NCBI RefSeq assembly: GCF_001746365.1
Contig: NZ_MJAJ01000012.1
Location: 62,001 to 126,000, forward strand
DNA length: 64,000 nt
Reading direction: 5' to 3'
Source: Streptomyces sp. LUP30
GTDB lineage: Bacteria > Actinomycetota > Actinomycetes > Streptomycetales > Streptomycetaceae
Shown here: positions 1-7,757 of the stretch, piece by piece
Layout of the letters: the number at the start of each line of letters is the position of its first letter
How positions within the stretch are numbered: position 1 is the first letter of the stretch
Made by a program: the position numbers and the translations under genes
The notes under the pieces: generated by a model
The model's input: only the letters and a program-made list of their open reading frames with translations
Database searches by the model: none
What the model was told of the DNA's origin: nothing

Positions 1-886
1 CGGCTACCTCTCCGACGACCACGTGAAGGCGACGCTCACCAACGTCCGCCGGGCCTGGCTCGAAGGGCACGAGATAGGCACCCACTTCAACGGGCACTTC
101 TGCGGTGAGGGTCACGGCTCGGTCGGCAAGTGGACGCCCGCGCAGTGGCGCAGCGAGATAGACCAGGCGAAGAAGTTCGTGAAGGAGTGGCGGACCAACA
201 CCGGCTGGACCGACCTGCCCTCGCTGCCCTTCGACTACGACAAGGAACTCGTGGGCGCCCGTACGCCCTGTCTGCTCGGCCAGGACAACCTGCTGCCCAC
301 CGCCCGCGCCCTCGGCTGGCGCTACGACGCCTCCTCGCCCGGCGGCAACCAGGTCTGGCCCACCAAGAAGCAGGGCATCTGGGACCTGCCGCTGCAGGCC
401 ATACCGTTCCCCGGCCACAGCTTCCAGGTGCTGTCCATGGACTACAACATCCTCGCCAACCAGTCGATCAACTCGACCAAGGCGCCCGCCCACAACTACC
501 CGGGCTGGCGGAAGCAGGCCTCCCAGGCGTACATACAGGGATTCAAGCGGGCATACGAGACGAACCGCGCCCCCTTCTTCATAGGCAACCACTTCGAGCA
601 GTGGAACGGCGGCATCTACATGGACGCCGTCGAGGAAGCCTTCAAGCACATCGCGCGCGAGAAGGAGAAGGGCGCGGACGTGCGGCTCGTCTCCTTCCGG
701 CAGTTCGTGGACTGGATCGACGTCCAGAAGCCGGAGATCCTCGACAAGCTGCGCACCCTCCAGGTCGGGCAGAAGCCGGCCGGCGGCTGGAAGACGTTCC
801 TGGCCGCAAGCTCCGCCACCGCGGGCAGCAGCGCGGGCGCCACCGCCGGCACCGCCGGCTCCAGCGCCTCACCGAGCGCCGCCTGA
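1..886 (+). CDS. Polysaccharide deacetylase-like secreted protein (5' end missing)
   Basis: The reading frame is already open at base 2 and has no start in the window, so this is the C-terminal part, about 294 residues. The segment WLEGHEIGTHFNGHFCG resembles the metal-binding His motif of NodB-type (CE4) deacetylases, and the later GNHFEQW and SFRQFVDWID fit the end of such a barrel. The last 35 residues are a Ser/Ala/Gly-rich tail, typical of exported Streptomyces proteins. The substrate cannot be told; peptidoglycan or a surface glycan is the family expectation. A GC-rich hairpin follows the stop. Family assignment is moderately sure; export is inferred because the N-terminus is outside the window. 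Confidence 0.7.
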   Translation, partial: GYLSDDHVKATLTNVRRAWLEGHEIGTHFNGHFCGEGHGSVGKWTPAQWRSEIDQAKKFVKEWRTNTGWTDLPSLPFDYDKELVGARTPCLLGQDNLLPTARALGWRYDASSPGGNQVWPTKKQGIWDLPLQAIPFPGHSFQVLSMDYNILANQSINSTKAPAHNYPGWRKQASQAYIQGFKRAYETNRAPFFIGNHFEQWNGGIYMDAVEEAFKHIAREKEKGADVRLVSFRQFVDWIDVQKPEILDKLRTLQVGQKPAGGWKTFLAASSATAGSSAGATAGTAGSSASPSAA

Positions 887-897
887 AATGCGGTTTT

Positions 898-913
898 CCC
901 CCCGCAAGGGGGG
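898..913 (+). terminator. Hairpin with GCAA tetraloop after deacetylase gene
   Basis: Six C and six G flank a GCAA loop (GNRA class), 11 bases after the stop codon. There is no U-tract, as is common in Streptomyces, so this could be a terminator or an mRNA 3'-stabilising structure. Confidence 0.5.
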
Positions 914-952
914 CGGGCAAGATCCCCAGAACGGGCATGCGAAACTTTTCAC

Positions 953-1585
953 ATGAGTGCCGCCAGCCGCGCCCTTCCGCGCTCGCCTGCCCGGGTCCGT
1001 CCGCGCCGTGCCGTCCTGACCACGGCAGCCGGCGGGGCCGTCGCCGCACTGCTGCTCTCCGCCTGCACCTCCGGAGGCGCCTCCGGAGGCGGCGGTGACA
1101 CCAACTTCGTGATGGGCAAGGACGGCATCTCCACCGTCGCGCAGGGCAAGCGGGACGCGGTCCCCGACCTGTCCGGCAGGACCGTCGCCGGCGGACAGCT
1201 CGACCTCAAGAGCTACCAGGGCAAGGTCGTCGTCCTCAACGTGTGGGGATCCTGGTGTTCCCCGTGCCGGGCCGAGGCGCCGAACTTCGAGAAGGTCTCC
1301 ACCGACCTCAAGGGCCAGGGCGTGCAGTTCGTCGGCATCAACACCCTCGACACCAGCAACAAGAACGCCCTCGCCTTCGAGAAGCAGCAGGGCATCACGT
1401 ACCCCAGCCTGTCCGACCCGAAGGGCAAGCTGCTGCTGCGGTTCAAGAAGGGCACGCTCAGCCTCCAGGCCATCCCGTCCACGCTGGTCATAGACCGCAA
1501 GGGCAAGATCGCCGCCCGCTCGCTGGCCGCGCTCAGCGAGGACAAGCTGCGCAAGATGATCGCTCCCGTCCTCGCGGAGAAGTGA
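953..1585 (+). CDS. TlpA/ResA-type thiol-disulfide oxidoreductase lipoprotein
   Basis: A 210-residue exported thioredoxin-fold protein that should keep apocytochrome c haem-binding cysteines reduced. The N-terminus has RPRRAVLTT (a weak Tat-type twin arginine), a hydrophobic stretch and the lipobox LLSAC, so Cys38 is the likely lipidated residue. The redox motif WCSPC lies at residues 101-105 and the cis-proline segment AIPSTLVID follows at about 180. It heads a cluster with ccdA, which would supply electrons, and the ResB/CcsB haem ligation pair. One base separates its stop from ccdA. There is no clear Shine-Dalgarno before ATG 953. The cytochrome c role rests on this context. Confidence 0.9.
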   Translation: MSAASRALPRSPARVRPRRAVLTTAAGGAVAALLLSACTSGGASGGGGDTNFVMGKDGISTVAQGKRDAVPDLSGRTVAGGQLDLKSYQGKVVVLNVWGSWCSPCRAEAPNFEKVSTDLKGQGVQFVGINTLDTSNKNALAFEKQQGITYPSLSDPKGKLLLRFKKGTLSLQAIPSTLVIDRKGKIAARSLAALSEDKLRKMIAPVLAEK

Positions 1586-1586
1586 C

Positions 1587-2357
1587 GTGAGCGCTCTCAC
1601 CACGCTCGCCGCCACGGGCTACAACGACACCGTGCTCAACGGCGCGTTGCTGGTCGCGCTCCCCATCGCCCTGCTCGGCGGGCTCGTCTCCTTCTTCTCG
1701 CCGTGCGTCCTGCCGCTCGTCCCCGGCTACCTCTCGTACGTCACCGGCGTCGCCGGCACCGATCTGGCCGAGGCCCGCCGCGGACGGATGGTCGCCGGCG
1801 CCTCGCTCTTCGTCCTCGGCTTCACCTTCGTGTTCGTCTCCAGCGGGGCCCTGTTCGGCTACTTCGGCGACACGCTCCGGGCGAACCAGGACGTCCTGTC
1901 CAAGGTGCTGGGCGTCCTCATGATCGCCATGGGCGCCTTCTTCATGGGCCTGATGCCCTGGATGACCCAGCGCGAGTTCCGCATCCACAAGAGGCCCGTG
2001 ACCGGACTCGTCGGCGCCCCGCTGCTGGGCGCCCTGTTCGGCATCGGCTGGGTGCCGTGCATCGGCCCCACCCTCGCCTCCGTGCTGGCCCTCTCCTCCC
2101 AGCAGGGCAGCGCCGGGCGCGGCGCCCTGCTGACCGTCGCCTACTGCGTCGGCCTCGGGGTGCCGTTCGTGCTCGCCGCCGTCGCCTTCCGCAAGGCCCT
2201 CGGCGCCTTCGGCTGGGTCAAGCGGCACTATGTCTGGGTGATGAGGATCGGCGGCACCATGATGATCCTGACCGGTGTCCTGCTGCTGACCGGCGCGTGG
2301 GATCGTCTCGTGCAGGACGTGCAGTCCTGGTCCGCCGGTTTCGATGTGGGGATCTGA
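1587..2357 (+). CDS. ccdA: CcdA family thiol-disulfide electron transporter
   Basis: A 256-residue membrane protein with about six transmembrane segments that carries reducing equivalents from cytosolic thioredoxin across the membrane to the ResA-type partner encoded just upstream. The two redox cysteines sit in the family contexts FFSPCVLPLVPGYLSY and GWVPCIGPTLASVL. The GTG start is set by GGAGA about six bases upstream, inside the end of the previous gene. The resB gene starts three bases after its stop, so the four genes are probably cotranscribed. Confidence 0.95.
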   Translation: MSALTTLAATGYNDTVLNGALLVALPIALLGGLVSFFSPCVLPLVPGYLSYVTGVAGTDLAEARRGRMVAGASLFVLGFTFVFVSSGALFGYFGDTLRANQDVLSKVLGVLMIAMGAFFMGLMPWMTQREFRIHKRPVTGLVGAPLLGALFGIGWVPCIGPTLASVLALSSQQGSAGRGALLTVAYCVGLGVPFVLAAVAFRKALGAFGWVKRHYVWVMRIGGTMMILTGVLLLTGAWDRLVQDVQSWSAGFDVGI

Positions 2358-2360
2358 TCC

Positions 2361-4073
2361 ATGAGCAAGACCACGCCCAGCGTGCCGACCGAGGCCGCCG
2401 CCTCCGACGAGCAGGAACTCGGCGCGGCCGGATCCCAGCTGTCGACGGCCCCCACCGACACCCTCGCCAACACCCCCGGCCTGGGCGTGATCGGCTGGAC
2501 CCGCTGGTTCTGGCGGCAGCTCACCTCCATGCGGGTCGCGCTGCTGCTCCTGCTGCTGCTGGCGCTCGGCGCGATCCCCGGCTCGCTCATCCCGCAGTCC
2601 GGCACCGACGAGACCAAGGTCGCCGACTTCCGCGACGCCCACAGGACGCTCGCGCCGGTCTACGACAAGCTCGGCCTCTTCCACGTCTACAGCTCGGTGT
2701 GGTTCTCCGCGGTCTACATCCTGCTGTTCGTCTCCCTCATCGGCTGCATCGTGCCCCGCACCTGGCAGTTCGTCGGCCAGCTGCGCAGCCGTCCGCCGCG
2801 CGCGCCGGGGCGTCTGACCCGGCTGCCCGCCTACACCACCTGGCGCACCGAGGCCGAGCCCGAGCAGGTCCGTGAGGCCGCGCTCGCCCTGCTGAAGAAG
2901 CGCCGCTTCCGCTCCCACATCGCCGGGGACGCCGTCGCCGCCGAGAAGGGCTACGCCCGCGAGGTCGGCAACCTCGCCTTCCACATCGCGCTGATCGTGA
3001 TGCTGGTCGCCTTCGCCTGGGGCCAGCTCTTCAAGGCCGAGGGCAACAAGCTGGTCGTCGAGGGCGACGGGTTCTCCAACACCCTCACCCAGTACAACGA
3101 CTTCAAGTCCGGCAGCCTCTTCAGCACCGACGACCTGAACCCGTTCAGCTTCACCCTGGACAAGTTCACCGGCACGTACGAGACCTCGGGCCCCAACACG
3201 GGCACCCCGCGCACCTACCAGGCAGCCCTCACCTACAGCGTGGGCGCCTACGGCAAGGACGAGAAGGCCGTCGTCAAGGTCAACCACCCGCTGGTGATCG
3301 CCGACTCGAAGGTCTACCTCACCGCTCACGGCTACGCGCCCGTCATCACCGTCCGCGACGGCAAGGGCCAGGTCGTCTACAGCGACGCCGTGCCGCTGCT
3401 GCCGCTCGACTCCAACGTCACCTCCACCGGCGTCGTCAAGGTCCTCGACGGCTACCGCGACGCCAAGGGCGTCAGCGAGCAGCTCGGCATCTCGGCGTTC
3501 TTCCTGCCGACCTACACCAAGGGCATGGAGACGGCGTCGACGTTCCCGGCGCTCGGCAACCCGGTGCTCAACCTGACGCCGTACCACGGAGATCTCGGTG
3601 TCAACGCGGGCATCCCGCAGAGCGTGTACCAGCTCGACAAGACCCATCTGAAGGGGTTCAAGGACGCCAAGGGCGCGCAGCTGCGGGACAACCTCAAGCC
3701 CGGCGAGACCATGACCCTGCCCGACGGGGCCGGCACGGTCACCTACGAGGGCACCAAGCAGTGGGCGAACTTCCAGGTCACCCAGCAGCCCGCGAGCGGC
3801 TGGGCGCTCACCGGCGCCATCACCGCCATCTTCGGCCTGGCCGGCTCCCTGTTCATCCAGCGCCGCCGGGTCTGGGTGCGCGCGGTGAAGGGCGCCGACG
3901 GCGTGACCGTCGTCGAGATGGCCGGTCTCGGCCGCAGCGAGTCCGCCAAGGTGCCCGAGGAGCTCGGCGACCTCGCCGGGATCCTGTACGACCAGGCCAC
4001 CGGGGCGTCCGACCCCGGTCCCTCGGATTCCCCCGAACCCCAAGCCGTACCTGCCGAAGGGGCTGAGAAATGA
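2361..4073 (+). CDS. resB: Cytochrome c biogenesis protein ResB
   Basis: A 570-residue ResB (Ccs1) protein, half of the System II haem-export and ligation complex. There are hydrophobic helices near residues 55-75, 105-130 and 205-225, a long extracytoplasmic domain (about 225-480) and a last helix near 490 (ALTGAITAIFGLAGSLF) before a charged cytoplasmic tail ending in Pro/Ser/Glu-rich sequence. Family landmarks include the first-helix stretch RVALLLLLLLALGAIPGS. Its stop overlaps the ccsB start as ATGA, indicating translational coupling with its partner. Confidence 0.95.
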   Translation: MSKTTPSVPTEAAASDEQELGAAGSQLSTAPTDTLANTPGLGVIGWTRWFWRQLTSMRVALLLLLLLALGAIPGSLIPQSGTDETKVADFRDAHRTLAPVYDKLGLFHVYSSVWFSAVYILLFVSLIGCIVPRTWQFVGQLRSRPPRAPGRLTRLPAYTTWRTEAEPEQVREAALALLKKRRFRSHIAGDAVAAEKGYAREVGNLAFHIALIVMLVAFAWGQLFKAEGNKLVVEGDGFSNTLTQYNDFKSGSLFSTDDLNPFSFTLDKFTGTYETSGPNTGTPRTYQAALTYSVGAYGKDEKAVVKVNHPLVIADSKVYLTAHGYAPVITVRDGKGQVVYSDAVPLLPLDSNVTSTGVVKVLDGYRDAKGVSEQLGISAFFLPTYTKGMETASTFPALGNPVLNLTPYHGDLGVNAGIPQSVYQLDKTHLKGFKDAKGAQLRDNLKPGETMTLPDGAGTVTYEGTKQWANFQVTQQPASGWALTGAITAIFGLAGSLFIQRRRVWVRAVKGADGVTVVEMAGLGRSESAKVPEELGDLAGILYDQATGASDPGPSDSPEPQAVPAEGAEK

Positions 4074-5173
4074 CTCTCGCCGCCGCAACCGAGCTGGCCA
4101 CCGCCACCAACGAGCATCTCGCGAGCATCAGCAACACGCTGGTGTACTCCTCGATGGCCGTCTACACCCTGGCCTTCTTCGCGTACATCGCCGAATGGCT
4201 CTTCGGCAGCCGTAGCAAGGTCGGCCGCACCGCCGCCGCGCTCACCGAGGCGAAGGCCGGCGGCAGGGGCGCGGGCCCGGCCGTCACCGTCAAGCAGAAC
4301 GGCGGGACGGCCGTCCTGGAGCGCCCGCAGGTCGTCGTGCGCTCCACCGCCGGGGCGCGTGACGTGCCCGACGGTCCGGGCGCGCACGGCGGCGACGAGC
4401 AGGGCGACATGTACGGCCGGATCGCCATCTCGCTCACGGTGCTCGCGTTCCTGGTCGAGCTGGCCGGCGTGGTCGCCCGCGCGGCCTCGGTGCAGCGCGC
4501 GCCGTGGGGCAACATGTACGAGTTCAACATCACCTTCTCCACGGTGGCCGTCGGCGTGTACCTCGGGCTGCTGGCGCTGCGCAAGAACGTGCGCTGGCTG
4601 GGCCTGTTCCTGATCACCACGGTCCTGCTGGACCTCGGCCTCGCGGTGACGGTCCTGTACACGGCGAGCGACCAGCTCGTCCCCGCCCTCCACTCGTACT
4701 GGCTGTACATCCACGTCTCCACCGCGATCTTCTGCGGCGCGGTGTTCTACGTCGGCGCGGTCGCCACGATCCTGTACCTGTTCAAGGACGCCTACGAGAA
4801 CAAGCTCGCGACCGGCGGCAAGCCGGGCAGGTTCGCCAACTCGGTCCTGGACCGGCTGCCCGCCTCCGCTTCCCTCGACAAGTTCGCCTACCGCGTCAAC
4901 GCGGCCGTCTTCCCGCTGTGGACGTTCACGATCATCGCGGGCGCGATCTGGGCGGGCGACGCGTGGGGCCGCTACTGGGGCTGGGACCCCAAGGAGACCT
5001 GGTCGTTCATCACCTGGGTCGCCTACGCCTGCTACCTGCACGCCCGCGCCACCGCCGGCTGGAAGGGCCGCAAGGCCGCCTACCTGGCCCTGATCGCCTT
5101 CGGCTGCTGGCTGTTCAACTACTACGGCGTCAACATCTTCGTCACGGGCAAGCACTCGTACGCGGGCGTCTGA
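4070..5173 (+). CDS. ccsB: Cytochrome c biogenesis protein CcsB (ResC)
   Basis: A 367-residue polytopic membrane protein and the partner of ResB in System II cytochrome c synthase. The tryptophan-rich haem-handling (WWD-type) segment WGRYWGWDPKETW is at about residues 299-311, with conserved histidines nearby (HVSTAIFCG near 215, HARA near 327). After the first helix there is a low-complexity cytoplasmic stretch of about 70 residues (45-115) before the second. The start overlaps the resB stop (ATGA). A long perfect hairpin follows, so this ends the operon. Confidence 0.95.
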   Translation: MTLAAATELATATNEHLASISNTLVYSSMAVYTLAFFAYIAEWLFGSRSKVGRTAAALTEAKAGGRGAGPAVTVKQNGGTAVLERPQVVVRSTAGARDVPDGPGAHGGDEQGDMYGRIAISLTVLAFLVELAGVVARAASVQRAPWGNMYEFNITFSTVAVGVYLGLLALRKNVRWLGLFLITTVLLDLGLAVTVLYTASDQLVPALHSYWLYIHVSTAIFCGAVFYVGAVATILYLFKDAYENKLATGGKPGRFANSVLDRLPASASLDKFAYRVNAAVFPLWTFTIIAGAIWAGDAWGRYWGWDPKETWSFITWVAYACYLHARATAGWKGRKAAYLALIAFGCWLFNYYGVNIFVTGKHSYAGV

Positions 5174-5194
5174 CCCGGACACCGCCGCGCACAC

Positions 5195-5245
5195 CGAAGG
5201 CCGGTTCCCCGGACCAGTGACCTGGACCACGGGAACCGGCCTTCG
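5195..5245 (+). terminator. Strong hairpin ending the cytochrome c biogenesis operon
   Basis: A perfect 15-bp stem (5195-5209 with 5231-5245) encloses a 21-base loop that itself holds a 4-bp hairpin (ccag/ctgg, 5214-5225). It starts 21 bases after the ccsB stop. It lacks a clear U-tract, which is usual for this genus. Confidence 0.8.
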
Positions 5246-5341
5246 CCGTGCGGACAGGCGGGAGGGCGTGGACACCGATCCGAGTACTCCGAACGCTCGC
5301 CTCCGAACCCCTCCGCTCCTCCGTCTCCTGGAGTCCCCGCG

Positions 5342-6112
5342 ATGACCGGCCGCCGGCTGCGTACCGTCGATCTCGCTCGGGTCGCGGGGTTGTCCACGCA
5401 GCAGATCCGCAACTACGAGGAGGCGGGCGTGCTGCCCGCGGCGGGGCGTACGGAGTCCGGGTACCGGGTCTTCGGGGAGGCGCACCGGGAGGCGTTGCTG
5501 GCGTACCGGGCGCTGGTGCGGGGGTACGGGCCGGTCACGGCGGCGCGGATCATGCGGACCGTGCACGCGGGGGACGTCCCGGCCGCGCTCGCCCTCGTCG
5601 ACGAGGCCCATGCCGGGCTGCACGAGGAGCGCACCGCCCTGCGGGCCACCGGGGAGGCCATGGAGGAACTGGCCCGTCAGGTTCCCGAGGCCGACGCGAC
5701 GCGTGCCGCCGGCGGACTGCGGATCGGGGACGTGGCCCGGCTGCTCGGCGTGCGGGCCTCGGCGTTGCGGGTGTGGGAGACGGCCGGACTGATCGCCCCG
5801 CCGCGCGAGCGCGGGACGCGGTACCGGGTGTACGGGCCGGCCGACGTGCGGGACGCGCGGATCGTGCACAGTCTGCGCCGCGGTCACTATCTGTTCGCCC
5901 AGATCCGGCCGGTGCTCGCCGAGTTGCGCCGCGAGGGCGGCAGCGAGGCGGAGCTGCGGTCCGCGCTGGCGGCGCGCGCGCAGACGCTGACGGCCCGCAC
6001 CCGCGCGATGCTCGCGGGAGCGGGCCGTCTGCACGCCTACCTTGACGTCGTCAGCGCAGCCGGGACGACGACAGGATCGACAGCAGATGGGCCGGGACCA
6101 TCAGCCAGGTGA
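5342..6112 (+). CDS. MerR family regulator with two HTH domains
   Basis: A 256-residue regulator with two MerR-type winged helices. The first (about 5-75) has VARVAGLSTQQIRNYEEAGVL; the second (about 125-200) has IGDVARLLGVRASALRVWETAGLI and the wing segment YRVYGPADVRDARI. No cysteine cluster or known ligand domain is visible, so the inducer is unknown. The ATG is preceded by GGAG at nine bases. The last 62 bases overlap, in antisense, the 3' end of the convergent phosphatidyltransferase gene. Mirror-image tandem HTH domains suggest it may bind DNA as a monomer or use two sites; that is inference. Confidence 0.88.
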   Translation: MTGRRLRTVDLARVAGLSTQQIRNYEEAGVLPAAGRTESGYRVFGEAHREALLAYRALVRGYGPVTAARIMRTVHAGDVPAALALVDEAHAGLHEERTALRATGEAMEELARQVPEADATRAAGGLRIGDVARLLGVRASALRVWETAGLIAPPRERGTRYRVYGPADVRDARIVHSLRRGHYLFAQIRPVLAELRREGGSEAELRSALAARAQTLTARTRAMLAGAGRLHAYLDVVSAAGTTTGSTADGPGPSAR

Positions 6113-6836
6113 TGACGGCGATCGCGGCCAGCGCCCAGCGGGTCGGGTCCACGGAGCCGGTGGCCGCGTCGGCGAACGCCACGACGAGGAGGACCAGGGA
6201 CGCCTCGATGCCGTTGGTCACCCGGTGGATCTTGAACGCGGCGGCGAGCCGGCGCACCGACGCGACGCCCTGTGAGCGCGGCGCGGCCGCCTCGTCGTCG
6301 GCGACGGCGAGTCCACGCCGGGCCCGGGCCACGTCCACCAGGTCGGTCGACGCCTTCAGCAGCACGACGCCCAGCGCGGTCGCGAGCCCGAGGGACACCC
6401 AGCCGTTGAACCCCGCCCAGCCGCCGAGCCCGGACTCGGCGGCGCGGAAGCCGAAGCCGGTCATCAGCGCCGCGTCGGCGAGGTACGCGCCGAGCCGGTC
6501 GACGTAGATGCCGGACGCGCTGTTCTGGCCCTTCCAGCGGGCGACCTCGCCGTCCACGCAGTCGAAGAGCAGGAAGAGCTGCATGAGGAGGGCGGCCAGC
6601 ACGGCTCCGGCCAGACCCGGGATCAGCAGCGCGGCCCCGGACAGCACTCCGCAGACCACCATCGTCCAGGTCAGCTGGTCCGGGGTGACCCGGGTGCGCA
6701 CCAACTGGCGGGTGAACCGGAGGGAGATCCGCCGCATGTACAGCCGGCCCGCCCAGTGTTCGCCGTTGCGGCTCGCCAGCTTGGCCTGCGGCTGGCAGAC
6801 CTCCCGCAGCTCCTCCAGTACCGGAGCAGCAACCAT
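6051..6836 (-). CDS. CDP-alcohol phosphatidyltransferase family membrane protein
   Basis: A 261-residue integral membrane enzyme that would transfer a phosphoalcohol from a CDP-activated donor. The family signature is present as DCVDGEVAR, then eight residues, then GIYVD, but the fourth aspartate, expected four residues after that last Asp, is alanine (DRLGA); another Asp follows four residues later. The frame continues upstream to 6926, but ATG 6836 has GGGAGGA seven bases before it and is chosen. Its 3' end overlaps the MerR gene by 62 bases. The substrate is unknown; an inositol-phosphate or phospholipid head group is the family range. Confidence 0.8.
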   Translation of the reverse strand: MVAAPVLEELREVCQPQAKLASRNGEHWAGRLYMRRISLRFTRQLVRTRVTPDQLTWTMVVCGVLSGAALLIPGLAGAVLAALLMQLFLLFDCVDGEVARWKGQNSASGIYVDRLGAYLADAALMTGFGFRAAESGLGGWAGFNGWVSLGLATALGVVLLKASTDLVDVARARRGLAVADDEAAAPRSQGVASVRRLAAAFKIHRVTNGIEASLVLLVVAFADAATGSVDPTRWALAAIAVITWLMVPAHLLSILSSSRLR

Positions 6837-6991
6837 GAACGTTCCTCCCACGAGCCCACGATGATCGGGCCAGGCTACCGACCGCTCAAGTGGCCGCCGC
6901 GGCGGGGCGGTCAGGGCCGGACCCACGGGGAGCGCGACCCGATCGGGTGGTCCGCATTGCCCCGTGCCGCCCGCCGCACCAGCATGAGGTC

Positions 6992-7450
6992 ATGGACCTT
7001 CTGGATCGGGCGACGGCACGGACCTGGCTGGCCACCGCGGTCGCCGAGGCACGGGCCGGTCTCGCCGAGGGCGGCATCCCGATCGGCGCGGCCCTGTACG
7101 GCGCGGACGGCACGCTCCTGGGCCGCGGCCACAACCGGCGCGTCCAGGACGGCGATCCCTCCACGCACGCGGAGACGGCCGCGTTCCGCGCGGCGGGCCG
7201 GCAGCGCTCGTACCGGGGTACGACGATGGTCACGACGCTCTCCCCGTGCTGGTACTGCTCGGGCCTGGTGCGCCAGTTCGGCATCTCCCGGGTGGTCGTG
7301 GGGGAGGCGGCCACCTTCCACGGCGGCCACGACTGGCTGGCCGAGCACGGAGTGGAGATCGTGCTGCTGGAAGACGCCGAGTGCGTCGCGATGATGCGCG
7401 AGTTCATCGGGCGGCACCCCGCACTCTGGAACGAGGACATCGGCGTCTGA
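6992..7450 (+). CDS. Cytosine deaminase-type nucleoside/base deaminase
   Basis: A 152-residue zinc deaminase. The zinc and catalytic motifs are HAE (in STHAETAAF) and PCWYC (in TLSPCWYCSGL). Features shared with fungal cytosine deaminase are striking from memory: EGGIPIGAAL near the start, GRGHNRR, RQFGISRVVVGE and the C-terminal WNEDIG. Cytosine to uracil in pyrimidine salvage is therefore the best call, with a related base or nucleoside as the alternative. ATG 6992 is taken rather than the longer open frame because homology begins there and AGGT lies just upstream. Confidence 0.85.
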   Translation: MDLLDRATARTWLATAVAEARAGLAEGGIPIGAALYGADGTLLGRGHNRRVQDGDPSTHAETAAFRAAGRQRSYRGTTMVTTLSPCWYCSGLVRQFGISRVVVGEAATFHGGHDWLAEHGVEIVLLEDAECVAMMREFIGRHPALWNEDIGV

Positions 7451-7757
7451 CCCCAGCGCCGTCCGGCCGTCGGCACCGAACCGCCGCGGTCACCCGCCTG
7501 CTTGACGGAGCGTCAGAGATCAGGCAGTGGCCGCGGGAACCGAATCGACCGTTTCCCGACGCCTTTTGCCAAAGCCATGAAAACCAGGTGTGTGTTCTCG
7601 GCTTTATCTGTGTACGTTCTGTGCCGGGGGAGCGAACATCACGGCCGCACGTCTGCCGCCGACTTCCGGACGGTCATCAGCCCGCGGCGCGGCACTGCTT
7701 CCCTCGGCGCGTCCGTCGCGAACCGATTCCGATGTCTCTCCTCACCCCGGAGGCCGT
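7451..7757. other. Intergenic gap before the FG-GAP protein gene
   Basis: These 307 bases hold the promoter of the next gene. A TTGACG at 7502-7507 has no good -10 at the expected distance. A locally AT-richer stretch at 7560-7620 is an alternative site. No convincing operator or hairpin is seen. Confidence 0.3.

Noticed and set aside
1533..4088. Leftward open frame of 851 codons opposite ccdA/resB
   Set aside because: It is the antisense of strongly recognised genes; such long antisense frames arise from high third-position GC. Composition (Gly/Arg/Val/Glu/Leu-rich, no domain) is typical of a shadow.
7590..7757. Longer start for the FG-GAP protein
   Set aside because: The extension lacks a ribosome site and would bury the signal peptide; GTG 7758 has GGAGG and begins at the signal sequence.
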